Of a DNA stretch of 33,977 bases, positions 22,741 to 30,873 are shown piece after piece. Made by a program: the position numbers and the translations under genes. The stretch spans positions 1 through 33,977 of the forward strand of contig CAYNMM010000116.1 of the NCBI GenBank assembly GCA_964398355.1, given 5' to 3'. The notes under the pieces were generated by a model that was given only the letters and a program-made list of their open reading frames with translations, was not told where the DNA came from and searched no databases. The number at the start of each line of letters is the position of its first letter. Positions within the stretch are counted from its first letter, which is position 1. The DNA comes from WFZT01 sp964398355. GTDB taxonomy: Bacteria > Hydrothermota > Hydrothermia > B15-G9 > WFZT01.

Positions 22741-24762
22741 ATGCATTTTGTCCTCCTTCTAAGCTTCCTCTTCTCGACGACGTACTTTCAGGCAGAGAAC
22801 CTCCTCTATTACCCTGAGAGCAATAAAGTAATCCTTATTGACTCTGCTATTGTTAAAAGGGGAAATACCACTTTAAAGGCTGATTCAATAGTTTATAGAG
22901 TAAGTTCAAAACTGTTATATGCTTATAGAAATGTTGTGCTTGTCATTGATAGAGACACACTCAGCGGAGATTCACTGTTTTACAACCTAAACACGAAGCA
23001 AGGGGTTTCTTTCAACGGAAAGACACACGTAGAAAAGGGATTTCTTTCGGGAGAAAAAATGTACAAAGTAACAGACAGTATACTACATATTGAGAAGGGA
23101 AGATTCACAACCTGTAATCTTGAACCTCCTCACTACTTTTTTTACTCAAAAGAGATGAAAGTTATCAGAGGAGACATGGCCATAGTCCGTCCTCTTGTAC
23201 TCTACATCCATGATCTACCAGTATTTTACATACCTTTCTGGTTTTTCCCTGTTAAAAAAGGGAGAAAATCCGGCTTCCTCACCCCACATTTTGGCTATAA
23301 CTCAATTCTTGGAAAATATTTCAAAAATATTTCTTACTACTGGGTATTAAGCAATTACGCCGACTTAACTTTTACCTTGAACTTAACTGAGAAGAAAGGG
23401 GTGCAGGCTGGAATTGATTTTGTTTACAAAAAATACAAAAGGTTTGATGGAAATATAAATCTTACAGTGGCACAGGAATTCTTGCCAATGAAAAGGCGAT
23501 GGAGTCTACGTGGCAATCATATTCAGAATCTGCCTTATAGCTTAAAAGCGAGAGCTGTCCTCAACTTTGTTTCGGATAGGACATACATAGAGGAATACTC
23601 GGAAAATCCAACGGAGTGGCTTAAACGTGAGATGATCTCCTACCTTTCTATTTCAAGAAGATGGAAATTTGCAAGTATGAACATCCTGCTCAGAGATACC
23701 AGAAATCTTGATACTAGGGCAATAAACACCACTATTCCGGATATAACATTTACACTTTTTAATAGATCAGTAGGGAACCTTTCTGGATCCGGTAATTTCA
23801 GGTTTATCAGATACATCCAGGGAGTGGAAGACAGTCTAACAACACGAAGTGCAGCAGATACGAGGTTAAATTTAAGCTACCCATTTAGCATTTTGAAATA
23901 TATCAATATCAGTCCAAATCTCAACCTTGAAGCTACAATTTTCGACCATGATACAGCTGGTAACCCGAATCTTTTCCGGGGAATTTACAGCACAAATGTT
24001 TCCGTCTCAACTACAATTTATGGATACTCAAAATTTGGTATTGGACCAATAAAAAGATTCAGACACACATTTAGGCCTTCTTTTGGTTTCTCATACACAC
24101 CGGAAGTTGATCAGGGGCATATATCTCCTGTAAATGGTTATGGGCCAATCCCCCCCAGAAAATCTGGTACAATTTCGATCAAAAACGATTGGGATGCAAA
24201 ATTAAAATCTGATAAAGTGTTCACCCTCTTATCAACCGGTACCTCCGTCTCCTATGATCTATTAAAAACTGACAAAAAATTTAGTAATATAGGTATTACC
24301 TTTTCACTCTTGCCTTCTCTGCCTATTAAAATAAGCGGATCGTACTCTTATGATCCTTATAAGGGAGAAATTACTTACCGAAGCTACAATGTCAGGGCAA
24401 ACAAGGAATTCAAAATATACTGGGAAGGGGATTCTTCTGATCTAAGGAAATACCAGATTAATCTTGTATACACGTACTACAGACAGAGTGGATTGCCATC
24501 CAGCAGCAGGATGGATATGACAATCTCTGGTAATCTTACAAAAAACTGGATAGGCAAGTATTCTTTGAATATTGATCCGACAAAGTTTAAAATTTACGAG
24601 CAATCTCTTGAATTACAGAGGGATTTGCACTGCTGGGCAATGAGCTTAAGCTGGTGGGCAAGGGCAGATGGCTCCTGGGATTATGACTTTAAGATATGGA
24701 TTAAAAACTTGCCTGATGTAAAATTTAAAAAGAGCCTGTTTGATCTCTTTTTGCCTCATTAG
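22741..24762 (+). CDS. lptD: LPS-assembly protein LptD-like outer-membrane protein
   Basis: This 673-residue protein has a signal peptide (1-~18). The OstA/LptA-like beta-jellyroll (~20-135) has repeated D-S-x-x-Y and K-A-D-S-I-V-Y-R elements. A large C-terminal barrel (~160-673) starts with the L-Y-I-H-D-L-P-V-F-Y-I-P-F-W-F-F-P motif that is typical of LptD, then G-R-K-S-G-F-L-T-P. LptD inserts lipopolysaccharide into the outer leaflet. It is shorter than the E. coli protein (~780) but within range for other phyla. There is no Shine-Dalgarno at the ATG, consistent with the leaderless promoter. A DUF3769-type homologue is the main alternative. The cell envelope is therefore probably LPS-bearing. 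Confidence 0.85.
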   Translation: MHFVLLLSFLFSTTYFQAENLLYYPESNKVILIDSAIVKRGNTTLKADSIVYRVSSKLLYAYRNVVLVIDRDTLSGDSLFYNLNTKQGVSFNGKTHVEKGFLSGEKMYKVTDSILHIEKGRFTTCNLEPPHYFFYSKEMKVIRGDMAIVRPLVLYIHDLPVFYIPFWFFPVKKGRKSGFLTPHFGYNSILGKYFKNISYYWVLSNYADLTFTLNLTEKKGVQAGIDFVYKKYKRFDGNINLTVAQEFLPMKRRWSLRGNHIQNLPYSLKARAVLNFVSDRTYIEEYSENPTEWLKREMISYLSISRRWKFASMNILLRDTRNLDTRAINTTIPDITFTLFNRSVGNLSGSGNFRFIRYIQGVEDSLTTRSAADTRLNLSYPFSILKYINISPNLNLEATIFDHDTAGNPNLFRGIYSTNVSVSTTIYGYSKFGIGPIKRFRHTFRPSFGFSYTPEVDQGHISPVNGYGPIPPRKSGTISIKNDWDAKLKSDKVFTLLSTGTSVSYDLLKTDKKFSNIGITFSLLPSLPIKISGSYSYDPYKGEITYRSYNVRANKEFKIYWEGDSSDLRKYQINLVYTYYRQSGLPSSSRMDMTISGNLTKNWIGKYSLNIDPTKFKIYEQSLELQRDLHCWAMSLSWWARADGSWDYDFKIWIKNLPDVKFKKSLFDLFLPH

Positions 24763-24795
24763 CCCATCAAAAAAACAATCAGGGTGGTGATTAGA

Positions 24796-25101
24796 ATGAG
24801 ACCTTTTAAAAGAGCACAGAGAGTAAGTAATGAAATCCAAAGAGTTATTGCTGAAGCCATTGAATTCGATGCAAGAGATCCTCGTTTAAAATATGTAACC
24901 ATTGTCAGGGTGGTTACGTCTGACGATCTGAAACATGCAAAAGTTTATTACAGAACCCTTGGTGATAGAGATGAGGCCAGAGAAGGTCTTGAACACGCTA
25001 AGGGTTACTTAAGAACAGTCGTTGCCAAGAAAGTCCGTATGAAATTTACTCCAGATCTGACTTTCGAGTATCTCGATATTCTGACAACGGATTTACTATG
25101 A
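24796..25101 (+). CDS. rbfA: Ribosome-binding factor A
   Basis: This 101-residue KH-fold protein has R-A-Q-R-V-S-N-E-I-Q-R-V-I-A-E-A-I at the start and R-M-K-F-T-P-D-L-T-F near the end, both typical of RbfA. It helps mature the 16S rRNA 5' end of 30S subunits. ATG 24796 is preferred; GTG codons at 24784 and 24787 are in frame just upstream and overlap the G-rich site. It overlaps truB by 4 nt (ATGA), a common pairing. Confidence 0.93.
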   Translation: MRPFKRAQRVSNEIQRVIAEAIEFDARDPRLKYVTIVRVVTSDDLKHAKVYYRTLGDRDEAREGLEHAKGYLRTVVAKKVRMKFTPDLTFEYLDILTTDLL

Positions 25102-25970
25102 ACGGATTCTTACTCATTGATAAACCAAAGGGTATAACCTCTTTTGATGTAGTCAAGATTGCACGGAAAAAAGTTGGGGTCAGAAAGATCGGTCATGCTG
25201 GAAATCTTGACCCCCATGCCACTGGACTCCTCATTCTCGGTATCGGAAAAGCAACAAGATTCATCCCCTATATTATGGACCTTGACAAAGAATATATCGC
25301 CACTATTAAACTCGGGACTCTTACAGATACACTTGATATCACTGGCGAAATTATCGACGAAAAACCGGTACCACACTTCAATGAAGAGTCGTTAAAAAAC
25401 GTACTTAGAAATTTCCTTGGGGAAATAGAACAAATTCCCCCATCCTATTCTGCAATAAGAGTCAAGGGACAAAGACTTTACGAGCTTGCAAGGGAAGGAA
25501 TTTATGTAACCCCAAAGCCTAAAAGAGTGATTATCTACAATCTTGAAATTTTAAATATTGATGACCACAGAATCGAACTTAAGGTGGTATGTTCTAAAGG
25601 AACATACATAAGGGCTCTCGCGAGAGATATTGGCGAGAAACTCGGCACATACGGGATAGTTGAAGAGCTTAGAAGGACGAAAATTGGTCCGTTCTCTATC
25701 CAAGAAGCACTTTCTCCTGATAAGATAAAGCCTGAAGACATCATTCCAATAGATGAAGGATTGAGACATCTCCCTGCAATCGTTATAAATGAGAAAGCAA
25801 CCTGGCATTTCAAAAATGGTAATGCTGTTGGATTAAATGGAATTTTGAAAAGAATTGGTAACCCAAGAACTTTTCAACACGTTAAAGTTTACGCCCCTTC
25901 TGGAAAATTCCTCGGAATTGGGTTACTGAAATGGGATGGGATTTACCCGAAGAGGGTATTGCCAGATTGA
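25098..25970 (+). CDS. truB: tRNA pseudouridine-55 synthase TruB
   Basis: This 290-residue protein has I-D-K-P-K-G-I-T-S at the N-terminus, the catalytic motif G-H-A-G-N-L-D-P-H-A-T-G-L with D38 as nucleophile, then R-G-like and S-A-I-R-V-K-G-Q-R-L-Y-E-L-A-R-E-G motifs and C-S-K-G-T-Y-I-R-A-L-A-R-D-I-G. It makes pseudouridine 55 in the T loop of tRNA. The motif differs from the usual G-H-T-G-T-L-D-P at two positions, but the catalytic aspartate is kept. The C-terminal ~60 residues resemble the TruB PUA-like tail. Confidence 0.95.
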   Translation: MNGFLLIDKPKGITSFDVVKIARKKVGVRKIGHAGNLDPHATGLLILGIGKATRFIPYIMDLDKEYIATIKLGTLTDTLDITGEIIDEKPVPHFNEESLKNVLRNFLGEIEQIPPSYSAIRVKGQRLYELAREGIYVTPKPKRVIIYNLEILNIDDHRIELKVVCSKGTYIRALARDIGEKLGTYGIVEELRRTKIGPFSIQEALSPDKIKPEDIIPIDEGLRHLPAIVINEKATWHFKNGNAVGLNGILKRIGNPRTFQHVKVYAPSGKFLGIGLLKWDGIYPKRVLPD

Positions 25971-25971
25971 G

Positions 25972-26916
25972 ATGAAAATCATCACAGGAAACGAATTTGA
26001 GATCAATTCGAGAGGAAGTGTAGTCACTGTCGGAGGATTTGACGGAATCCATCTCGGCCACCAAGCACTGATCGACGAAGTGTTAAAGTGTGCTTCGTGG
26101 AGAAACTACAATTCAATCCTTCTAACATTTGAAACCCATCCAAGGATCGCTCTTGGCCAGGAACGTGAGCCGTTCCTTCTCTCCCCAATTGAGGAAAAAA
26201 TTGACATCTTAAAAAATTACCATCTGGATTATGTTATCTTTCTCGACCCTACACCGGAGTTATTGAATACATCGAGTGAAGATTTTGTCAGAAATTTCTT
26301 AATTAAAAAATTACATACACGCAGACTCGTCCTTGGTTTCAATCACCATTTTGGGAAAAATAGAGAAGGTTCACCGGTTTATCTGGCAGAAACCATCAGG
26401 AAATGGAATTTTGTTCTCACTGTATTTCCTCCAATTTTCATTGAAGGTGAAATTGTATCTTCTTCAAAAATCAGAGAATTAATCCGTAAGGGCAAAGTTG
26501 AATCCGCCAATAAAATGCTCGGAAGACCTTATTCAGTCTATGGAATGGTTGTAGAGGGGCAAAAATTCGGCCGGAAATTGGGAGTAAAAACAGCAAATCT
26601 AAAAGTACATCCTTATAAACTCCTGCCACTAAATGGTGTATATATCGTGAACGTAGAATATAAGGGCAAGCTTCTCAATGGGGTGGCAAGCGTAGGAACA
26701 AGACCTACTGTAGATGGAAAGAAAACTATCACTGAGGTCCACATTTTTGACTTCGACAGGGAAATTTATGGAGATTATCTGAAAGTCAACTTCCTCAAAT
26801 TTCTTAGACCTGAAAGAAAATTCGAGAGTATCGAAGAGCTCAAAATCGCGATTCACAGAGATATTAAAGAAGCTCAAACTTTCTTCAAAACCACTATTCC
26901 CCTTAGTAAGGATTGA
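25972..26916 (+). CDS. ribF: Bifunctional riboflavin kinase/FAD synthetase
   Basis: This 314-residue protein starts with ATG 25972, one base after the truB stop. The N-terminal FAD synthetase domain has V-G-G-F-D-G-I-H-L-G-H (20-30), then F-x-P-P-P-like and S-S-S-K-I-R-E-L-I-R-K-G motifs. The C-terminal riboflavin kinase domain has G-R-K-L-G-V-K-T-A-N-L (usual P-T-A-N changed to K-T-A-N), G-V-Y-I-V, G-V-A-S-V-G-T-R-P-T-V and E-V-H-I-F-D-F-D. It makes FMN and FAD. Gene order rbfA-truB-ribF is common. Confidence 0.94.
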   Translation: MKIITGNEFEINSRGSVVTVGGFDGIHLGHQALIDEVLKCASWRNYNSILLTFETHPRIALGQEREPFLLSPIEEKIDILKNYHLDYVIFLDPTPELLNTSSEDFVRNFLIKKLHTRRLVLGFNHHFGKNREGSPVYLAETIRKWNFVLTVFPPIFIEGEIVSSSKIRELIRKGKVESANKMLGRPYSVYGMVVEGQKFGRKLGVKTANLKVHPYKLLPLNGVYIVNVEYKGKLLNGVASVGTRPTVDGKKTITEVHIFDFDREIYGDYLKVNFLKFLRPERKFESIEELKIAIHRDIKEAQTFFKTTIPLSKD

Positions 26917-27091
26917 TTCAGTCGACGAAGTACAACGGGTAATATGCCGGGTGATTAAAATTTATAGCATTCCTCAGAAATTGATATAAACTCAAGTTTG
27001 ACGGCATCTTCCGATTTCTTCTTAAAACCGTTGATACAAGTGACTTACAAAATTCGAGGTGTCAAACTGGAGATAAAAGACTCGAATACTT

Positions 27092-27257
27092 ATTTAAGCG
27101 GTAGCCTCAATCCTACTTCGCACCCGCATTGCGGGGGAGGAAGGAACTTCCCCTCTCACAAGTGAGAGGAGATGCAAGGGGATAGCAACCGCTCAAAAAA
27201 ACAAAATTTCCCCTTCTTCAGAAGGGGGAATCAAAGGGGAATGTTTACCGCTTAAAT
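27092..27257. repeat. MITE-like intergenic element with 12-bp perfect terminal inverted repeats
   Basis: The ends are ATTTAAGCGGTA (27092-27103) and TACCGCTTAAAT (27246-27257). Inside are three hairpins: CCCGC/GCGGG, CCTCTCAC/GTGAGAGG and TCCCCTTCT/AGAAGGGGGA. It has no reading frame. It separates the convergent genes ribF and sdaAA and might also act as a two-way terminator. The 355-bp gap 26917-27271 holds nothing else that is recognised. Confidence 0.65.
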
Positions 27258-27271
27258 TATGCCAAAGTTTT

Positions 27272-28171
27272 CTAATCCGACTGTTTGAGAAAATTCTCCT
27301 TTTCTTCTTGAAGTCTTTCTGCAATTTTCCTGGCGGTCGGAGTCGCAGCTACTCCCCCCAGAGCTGTTTCCCTAAATTCCATGGGCAATCTTCTCCCGAC
27401 CCTTCCCAGGGCGTCGATGACTTCATCTGCTGGAATCACGCTCTCGATGCCGGCAAGTGCAAGATCAGCTGAAAGAAAGGCCAGACTGGCGGCCATTGCA
27501 TTCCTCTTTATACATGGAACTTCAACGAGTCCAGCAACAGGATCACATATCAAACCCATGACATTTTTGAGAGCAATAGCTACAGCATGATCAATCATTT
27601 TAGGAGAACCATTTTCGAGATGAACGAGGGCGGCGGCCGCCATGGCGGCCGCCGCCCCACACTCCGCCTGACATCCCCCCTCCGCACCTGATAATGTCGC
27701 TCTGTTTCCAATTATTGCCCCCACACTCGCCGCAACAATTAAACCTTCAATCATATCTTCGTCTTCTCTTCCTGTCTCCTCCTGATAGGCTATCAGCGTT
27801 CCCGGGATAGCCCCCGATGCTCCACCGGTAGGAAACGCCACAATTCTGCACATGGATGCGTTAGCCTCCCCCACAGCCATTGCATATCCCACTGCTTTTT
27901 TGACAATACGGGAAAGAAACGACCTGTCTGATTTCAAATATTTCTTTCCAGCACCTTTAACAAGCAACGCACTACTTTTAAATTCGGGTGATAATGCTCT
28001 TGATAAGGATTCCTTCATAGATGACCATATTTTTGAGAAAAACTGGAGAATTTCACCTCGTGATTGTGAAGTGATCTCTATATTCTGCTCAATCGCCACC
28101 TCAAAAAAGCTCTTTCTCTCCTCTTCTGCAACTTTAACAATCTTTGAAATACTTTTCATAACATATCCCAT
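27272..28171 (-). CDS. sdaAA: L-serine dehydratase, alpha subunit
   Basis: This 299-residue protein matches the iron-sulfur L-serine dehydratase alpha chain: P-T-G-G-A-S-G-A-I-P, E-G-G-C-Q-A-E-C-G, I-C-D-P-V-A-G-L-V-E-V-P-C and R-N-A-M-A-A motifs. The likely cluster ligands are C167, C209 and C220; C171 is an extra cysteine. It deaminates serine to pyruvate. No beta subunit gene is adjacent. ATG 28171 has no clear Shine-Dalgarno; ATG 28159 (GGGA upstream) is an alternative that loses four residues. A perfect GC-rich palindrome encodes its Ala run near residues 170-180. Confidence 0.92.
   Translation of the reverse strand: MGYVMKSISKIVKVAEEERKSFFEVAIEQNIEITSQSRGEILQFFSKIWSSMKESLSRALSPEFKSSALLVKGAGKKYLKSDRSFLSRIVKKAVGYAMAVGEANASMCRIVAFPTGGASGAIPGTLIAYQEETGREDEDMIEGLIVAASVGAIIGNRATLSGAEGGCQAECGAAAAMAAAALVHLENGSPKMIDHAVAIALKNVMGLICDPVAGLVEVPCIKRNAMAASLAFLSADLALAGIESVIPADEVIDALGRVGRRLPMEFRETALGGVAATPTARKIAERLQEEKENFLKQSD
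27628..27657. repeat. Perfect 30-bp GC-only-type palindrome within sdaAA
   Basis: Arm GGGCGGCGGCCGCC (27628-27641) followed by A and T at the centre and the exact reverse-complement arm (27644-27657). On the minus strand it encodes an Ala-rich run with GCG/GCC codons, unlike the GCA/GCT-rich surroundings. Confidence 0.9.
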
Positions 28172-28194
28172 ACACTTGGTTAATTATCCGCATA

Positions 28195-28223
28195 ATTCTT
28201 TTCCCACTCCTCAAGGTTGTCAA
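28195..28223 (-). promoter_or_regulatory. Predicted promoter of sdaAA
   Basis: On the minus strand TTGACA (28218-28223) and AAGAAT (28195-28200) are 17 bp apart. The -10 is moderate. The predicted leader is under 30 nt. Confidence 0.45.
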
Positions 28224-28293
28224 GGGTTGGAACACTGTGAAAATGTTCTTCTGATGTAGGTAACATCAACCTAAAAATTGAAAGCGGATATTT

Positions 28294-29112
28294 CTACCCC
28301 ACTCCTTTTATTTCAACAATTCTTGAGAGTTCAAAGGTTCTGAAATCCTCCCGTAAGTAACAGTAAGCATCGATTTTATTTCCTCTAATTGAAATGGGTT
28401 CTATCACCCTTTCAGTTCTTCCACTATAAGGTGATTGGTAAACGATCCTCACAAAACCAGTTTCCTTTGCTATCTCCAGTATTTCCCTTGCCTTCCTTTT
28501 AATTCTTCCATTCAGGTATCCAAGTTCCTTTAAATCTCTAAAAGTTCTGATCCCAAGTGCCCGGAATTTCTCGAGCATTTTTAGCCATATCTTCATTGTG
28601 AGACGTGCGTCTTCAAGAGCACGATGTGTAGCTGTCACTTTTATACCAACACTTTCCGCAACTGAGCGAAGGGATCTACTTTTCAAATTTGGAAAACACT
28701 TCCTGGACACAAGATACGTATCAATTATCGGATTGAAAATCGGTTTCTGACCAGCATCCCTCAATTCCTTATTTAGAAAAGATAAATCCGCAGCAAAAAT
28801 GTTATATCCAAGCATTATAGTATCGCTTAAAATAGAATACACTTCCCCCGCAATTTCCTTAAAGGTAGGAGACCCCTTTACCATGCTTTCATCTATTCCA
28901 TGAATTCTGTATGAATTTTTCGATATAGGATGCTCAGGATTGATAAGAGTGGCAAACTCTTTAATTTTCTCCCCTTTTTTCCATACAACTATACCAATCT
29001 CTACTATGCGGTCATTTCTAAAGGATAGTCCCGTGGTCTCAAGGTCAATTGCCGCATATTTTTTCTCATATATAGATTCATCCTCAGGAAACTCATCCGG
29101 AAGATATATCAA
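28294..29112 (-). CDS. DnaQ-like DEDDh exonuclease fused to a WYL domain
   Basis: This 272-residue protein has an exonuclease domain (~18-178): A-I-D-L-E-T-T-G (D23, E25), G-Y-N-I-F-A-A-D (D109), and H163 and D168 in T-H-R-A-L-E-D. This is a full DEDDh set of the pol III epsilon family, although the usual A-H-N is G-Y-N. After a helical linker, residues ~218-268 (V-R-I-V-Y-Q-S-P-Y-S-G and Y-C-Y-L-R-E-D-F-R-T-F-E-L-S-R-I) fit a compact WYL domain, a ligand- or nucleic-acid-binding module. The start is TTG at 29112; no ATG lies between it and the first motif. A role in DNA or RNA repair/processing is plausible; the substrate is unknown. Confidence 0.82.
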   Translation of the reverse strand: MIYLPDEFPEDESIYEKKYAAIDLETTGLSFRNDRIVEIGIVVWKKGEKIKEFATLINPEHPISKNSYRIHGIDESMVKGSPTFKEIAGEVYSILSDTIMLGYNIFAADLSFLNKELRDAGQKPIFNPIIDTYLVSRKCFPNLKSRSLRSVAESVGIKVTATHRALEDARLTMKIWLKMLEKFRALGIRTFRDLKELGYLNGRIKRKAREILEIAKETGFVRIVYQSPYSGRTERVIEPISIRGNKIDAYCYLREDFRTFELSRIVEIKGVG

Positions 29113-29145
29113 CTTCTTACACCCCTTAACTACTTATGTTACTTA

Positions 29146-29175
29146 ATTATAACGCTTTGTTATTTCAAAAACCAA
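29146..29175 (-). promoter_or_regulatory. Predicted promoter of the exonuclease-WYL gene
   Basis: TATAAT on the minus strand (29146-29151) with TTGGTT (29170-29175) 18 bp upstream. The -10 is perfect, the -35 weak. The leader would be about 30 nt. Confidence 0.4.
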
Positions 29176-29257
29176 TTACTCATAACTGAATTTTCTCTAC
29201 AATACACCATTTTTGCAATCTACAAATAAATATTTTTTGCTTTGTTAGATGAGAGAC

Positions 29258-30628
29258 TTATTTAACAAACACTATCTTTTTGATTTCTAATTTACCTGCC
29301 GTTTCGAGAACAGCCCAATACACCCCGGCATTCAAATTTTTGAAACTTAATGAACCAGAACCTGAAACATCTCGAGCATAAACTGATCTACCCTGCGAAT
29401 TTATGAGTTTAAATTTTGTTAAGTGGTCAACATTATATGCAATTTTTAACATCTTGTAATTTACCGAAGAAACCGTTAGATGTGGAACCTCATCGAATAT
29501 TCCATTTTCATCAACCTCTGTTTGCTGCTTCTGGTATTTAACTGTAAGAATATCCCTGTTTGATATATAACATGTCCCTGTGATGAAAATATCGCCATTC
29601 TGATTTAAATCGATAGCCCCAGCTGATTCATTGTTTCCCAGATCCAGTGTGTCTGCCCAAACCAGGTTTTGATTTTGATCAAATTTCAAAACGATTACGT
29701 CCGTATTTGCTGGATTGTGGGATCCTCCCGCCACATAGATATTTCCACTGTCATCCACAGTTATTGCACGTGCATAATCATCATACCCTCGATCAAAAAA
29801 TGTTTCCCAGATCATATCTCCATTTGTAGGATCAAACTTCATCACCACTATATCAAGGGAGTTTCTTTTCACAGACCCGGTGGCGTAAACGTAACCGTAC
29901 CTGTCTAATGCAACCCCCCAGAACTGATCCATATCTCCAAAATCTATCCTCTTTGTCCAAACAGTATCTCCGGTCGTCGCGAGCTTTGCGAGAAATAGAT
30001 CGTCGTCCGTGCCATTATTACACTTTCCGGCGACATAAACATAGTGAAATACAGAGTCATAGGCAACTCCCATTGCATCATCATCGTGACCAAAATCGAG
30101 AATTCTTGTCCACAAAATATCCCCAGAAGTATCCATCTTCACGAGAAAAATATTCAAGTCGGGGGCAACAATATTTCCTGTTACATACAAATGCCCATAT
30201 CCATCATAAGTTATGTAAGAATGCGCCCAGGGATCCGTACCATTTGGGATTGTATCAATCCACTCGATTTCACCAGAGCTATTGAATTTAACGACACCAT
30301 AGTTGTATAAGGCACCACTCGTTACAAAGCCCGTAACATACACATTACCTGAATTATCAAGTGTTATATCAGATGGTTCTTCAAAAGTTCCGAGATCAAG
30401 TGTGTCTATACGCATTACACTTCCGTCTTCACTATACTTTACCACAATACCATCGAAATTAGAGCCATTCCATTTATACCCTGTTGAGTAAATATACCCA
30501 CTACTTGAGACAACAATACCCGTTCCAACATCCCAGCTACTCAGATTTATTGTATCTGCCCACTGAATTGTATAACTGCTCTGAGAATACAGAGCAGTAG
30601 CGATTATTAGAGATATAACATATTTCAT
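29258..30628 (-). CDS. Secreted SBBP-type beta-propeller protein with C-terminal sorting-like tail
   Basis: This 456-residue protein has a signal peptide (1-~17). Residues ~25-365 are seven or so repeats of ~45 residues with the pattern G-N-V/I-Y-V-T/A-G and D-I-x-x-x-K-F/Y, as in SBBP propeller proteins. The last ~80 residues form a small beta domain (linker V-D-E-N-G, then strands to G-V-Y-W-A-V-L and K-K-I-V-F-V-K). This resembles type IX/Por-type C-terminal sorting domains. ATG 30628 has GGAGGTG upstream. Surface or extracellular location is inferred; the ligand is unknown. Confidence 0.78.
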   Translation of the reverse strand: MKYVISLIIATALYSQSSYTIQWADTINLSSWDVGTGIVVSSSGYIYSTGYKWNGSNFDGIVVKYSEDGSVMRIDTLDLGTFEEPSDITLDNSGNVYVTGFVTSGALYNYGVVKFNSSGEIEWIDTIPNGTDPWAHSYITYDGYGHLYVTGNIVAPDLNIFLVKMDTSGDILWTRILDFGHDDDAMGVAYDSVFHYVYVAGKCNNGTDDDLFLAKLATTGDTVWTKRIDFGDMDQFWGVALDRYGYVYATGSVKRNSLDIVVMKFDPTNGDMIWETFFDRGYDDYARAITVDDSGNIYVAGGSHNPANTDVIVLKFDQNQNLVWADTLDLGNNESAGAIDLNQNGDIFITGTCYISNRDILTVKYQKQQTEVDENGIFDEVPHLTVSSVNYKMLKIAYNVDHLTKFKLINSQGRSVYARDVSGSGSLSFKNLNAGVYWAVLETAGKLEIKKIVFVK

Positions 30629-30653
30629 CACGCACCTCCTACAATTTGATGTT

Positions 30654-30683
30654 ATTATAAATTAGTAATTGAATCAATTTCAA
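30654..30683 (-). promoter_or_regulatory. Promoter of the SBBP protein gene
   Basis: On the minus strand TTGAAA (30678-30683) and a perfect TATAAT (30654-30659) are 18 bp apart. The start codon lies about 25 nt after the -10, with the Shine-Dalgarno between. Confidence 0.6.
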
Positions 30684-30770
30684 CTAAAGTAATTGCTTCA
30701 ATACAAATACCTCGATAGTTCAAAAAGCCGTCAGAGGTTTAGTTTATTGTCATCTTTCGAATGTAAAAAA

Positions 30771-30799
30771 TTGACTGGAGTATTAAATAATTTTATTAA
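30771..30799 (+). promoter_or_regulatory. Predicted promoter of the endonuclease V-glycan gene group
   Basis: TTGACT (30771-30776) and TATTAA (30794-30799) with a 17-bp spacer on the plus strand. The leader to ATG 30874 would be about 70 nt and carries GAGAGG. Confidence 0.5.
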
Positions 30800-30873
30800 G
30801 CTTTATTCTTTTAATTATCGAGCACACTTTTTGAAATTTTGAAATATCGGTTGATCGAGAGGAAAATTTCAGA

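Noticed and set aside
27061..27271. CRISPR array in the hairpin-rich spacer
   Set aside because: The hairpins are all different in sequence and spacing; there are no direct repeats of 24-40 bp with regular spacers and no cas genes.
29908..30285. Plus-strand frame opposite the SBBP protein gene
   Set aside because: It is antisense to regular propeller repeats; the His/Ser/Arg-rich translation is the mirror of the repeat codons.
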